Shown here: piece after piece, positions 5,152-5,167 of the stretch
How the letters are laid out: each line of letters opens with the position of its first letter
Numbering within the stretch: position 1 is the first letter of the stretch
DNA from: an uncultured Ruminococcus sp.
GTDB lineage: Bacteria; Bacillota; Clostridia; Oscillospirales; Ruminococcaceae
Assembly (NCBI GenBank): GCA_947173865.1
Contig: CAMWGS010000157.1
Location: 1-5,167 of the forward strand
Length of the DNA stretch: 5,167 nt
Direction of reading: 5' to 3'
The notes under the pieces: generated by a model
Database searches by the model: none
The model's input: the letters and a program-made list of their open reading frames with translations, nothing else
Told to the model about the DNA's origin: nothing
Program-made: the position numbers and the translations under genes

Positions 5152-5167
5152 ATATGCACCTGTCAGA

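Overview
The window looks like chromosomal DNA of a low-to-moderate GC Gram-positive bacterium of class Clostridia, most likely a Ruminococcus-like member of the Oscillospiraceae/Ruminococcaceae. This rests on the aroQ–pepP(yqhT)–efp neighbourhood shared with Firmicutes, a CD1247-type acidic zinc-ribbon protein directly after efp, an ANTAR regulator of the type often found beside clostridial glutamine synthetase genes, strong AGGAGG-type ribosome binding sites, and GTG/TTG starts. The genus is an inference from protein style. No mobile element, CRISPR array, tRNA or rRNA is visible.

Layout. (1) 1-932: the 3' end of leuS, with the KMSKS-type loop and the anticodon-binding and C-terminal domains. 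(2) 933-1360: a self-contained rpsU unit. It has an extended -10 promoter, a roughly 130-nt structured leader, the 57-codon rpsU gene (GTG start, 1129-1302) and a Rho-independent terminator. (3) 1399-3394: a tight set of yqeG (HAD phosphatase), aroQ (type II dehydroquinase, TTG start) and an Xaa-Pro peptidase, with gaps of 6 nt and 1 nt between genes. (4) 3412-4589: a second extended -10 promoter drives efp and a very acidic zinc-ribbon protein of unknown function, ending in a strong bidirectional terminator. (5) 4588-5151, minus strand: a regulator with a degenerate receiver domain and an ANTAR RNA-binding domain, converging on the same terminator.

Most of the genes serve translation or its supply: leucine tRNA charging, ribosomal protein bS21, elongation factor P for proline stretches, and a proline-specific peptidase. 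aroQ supplies the shikimate pathway. yqeG may act in phospholipid or other phosphate-ester metabolism.

This is mainly a conserved housekeeping region, and no clearly new system is evident. The best candidates for something undescribed are the rpsU leader, which can fold as a three-way junction whose closing strand can alternatively pair with the Shine-Dalgarno sequence, and the acidic zinc-ribbon protein coupled to efp. The phosphorylation-dead receiver on the ANTAR protein also deserves a look.
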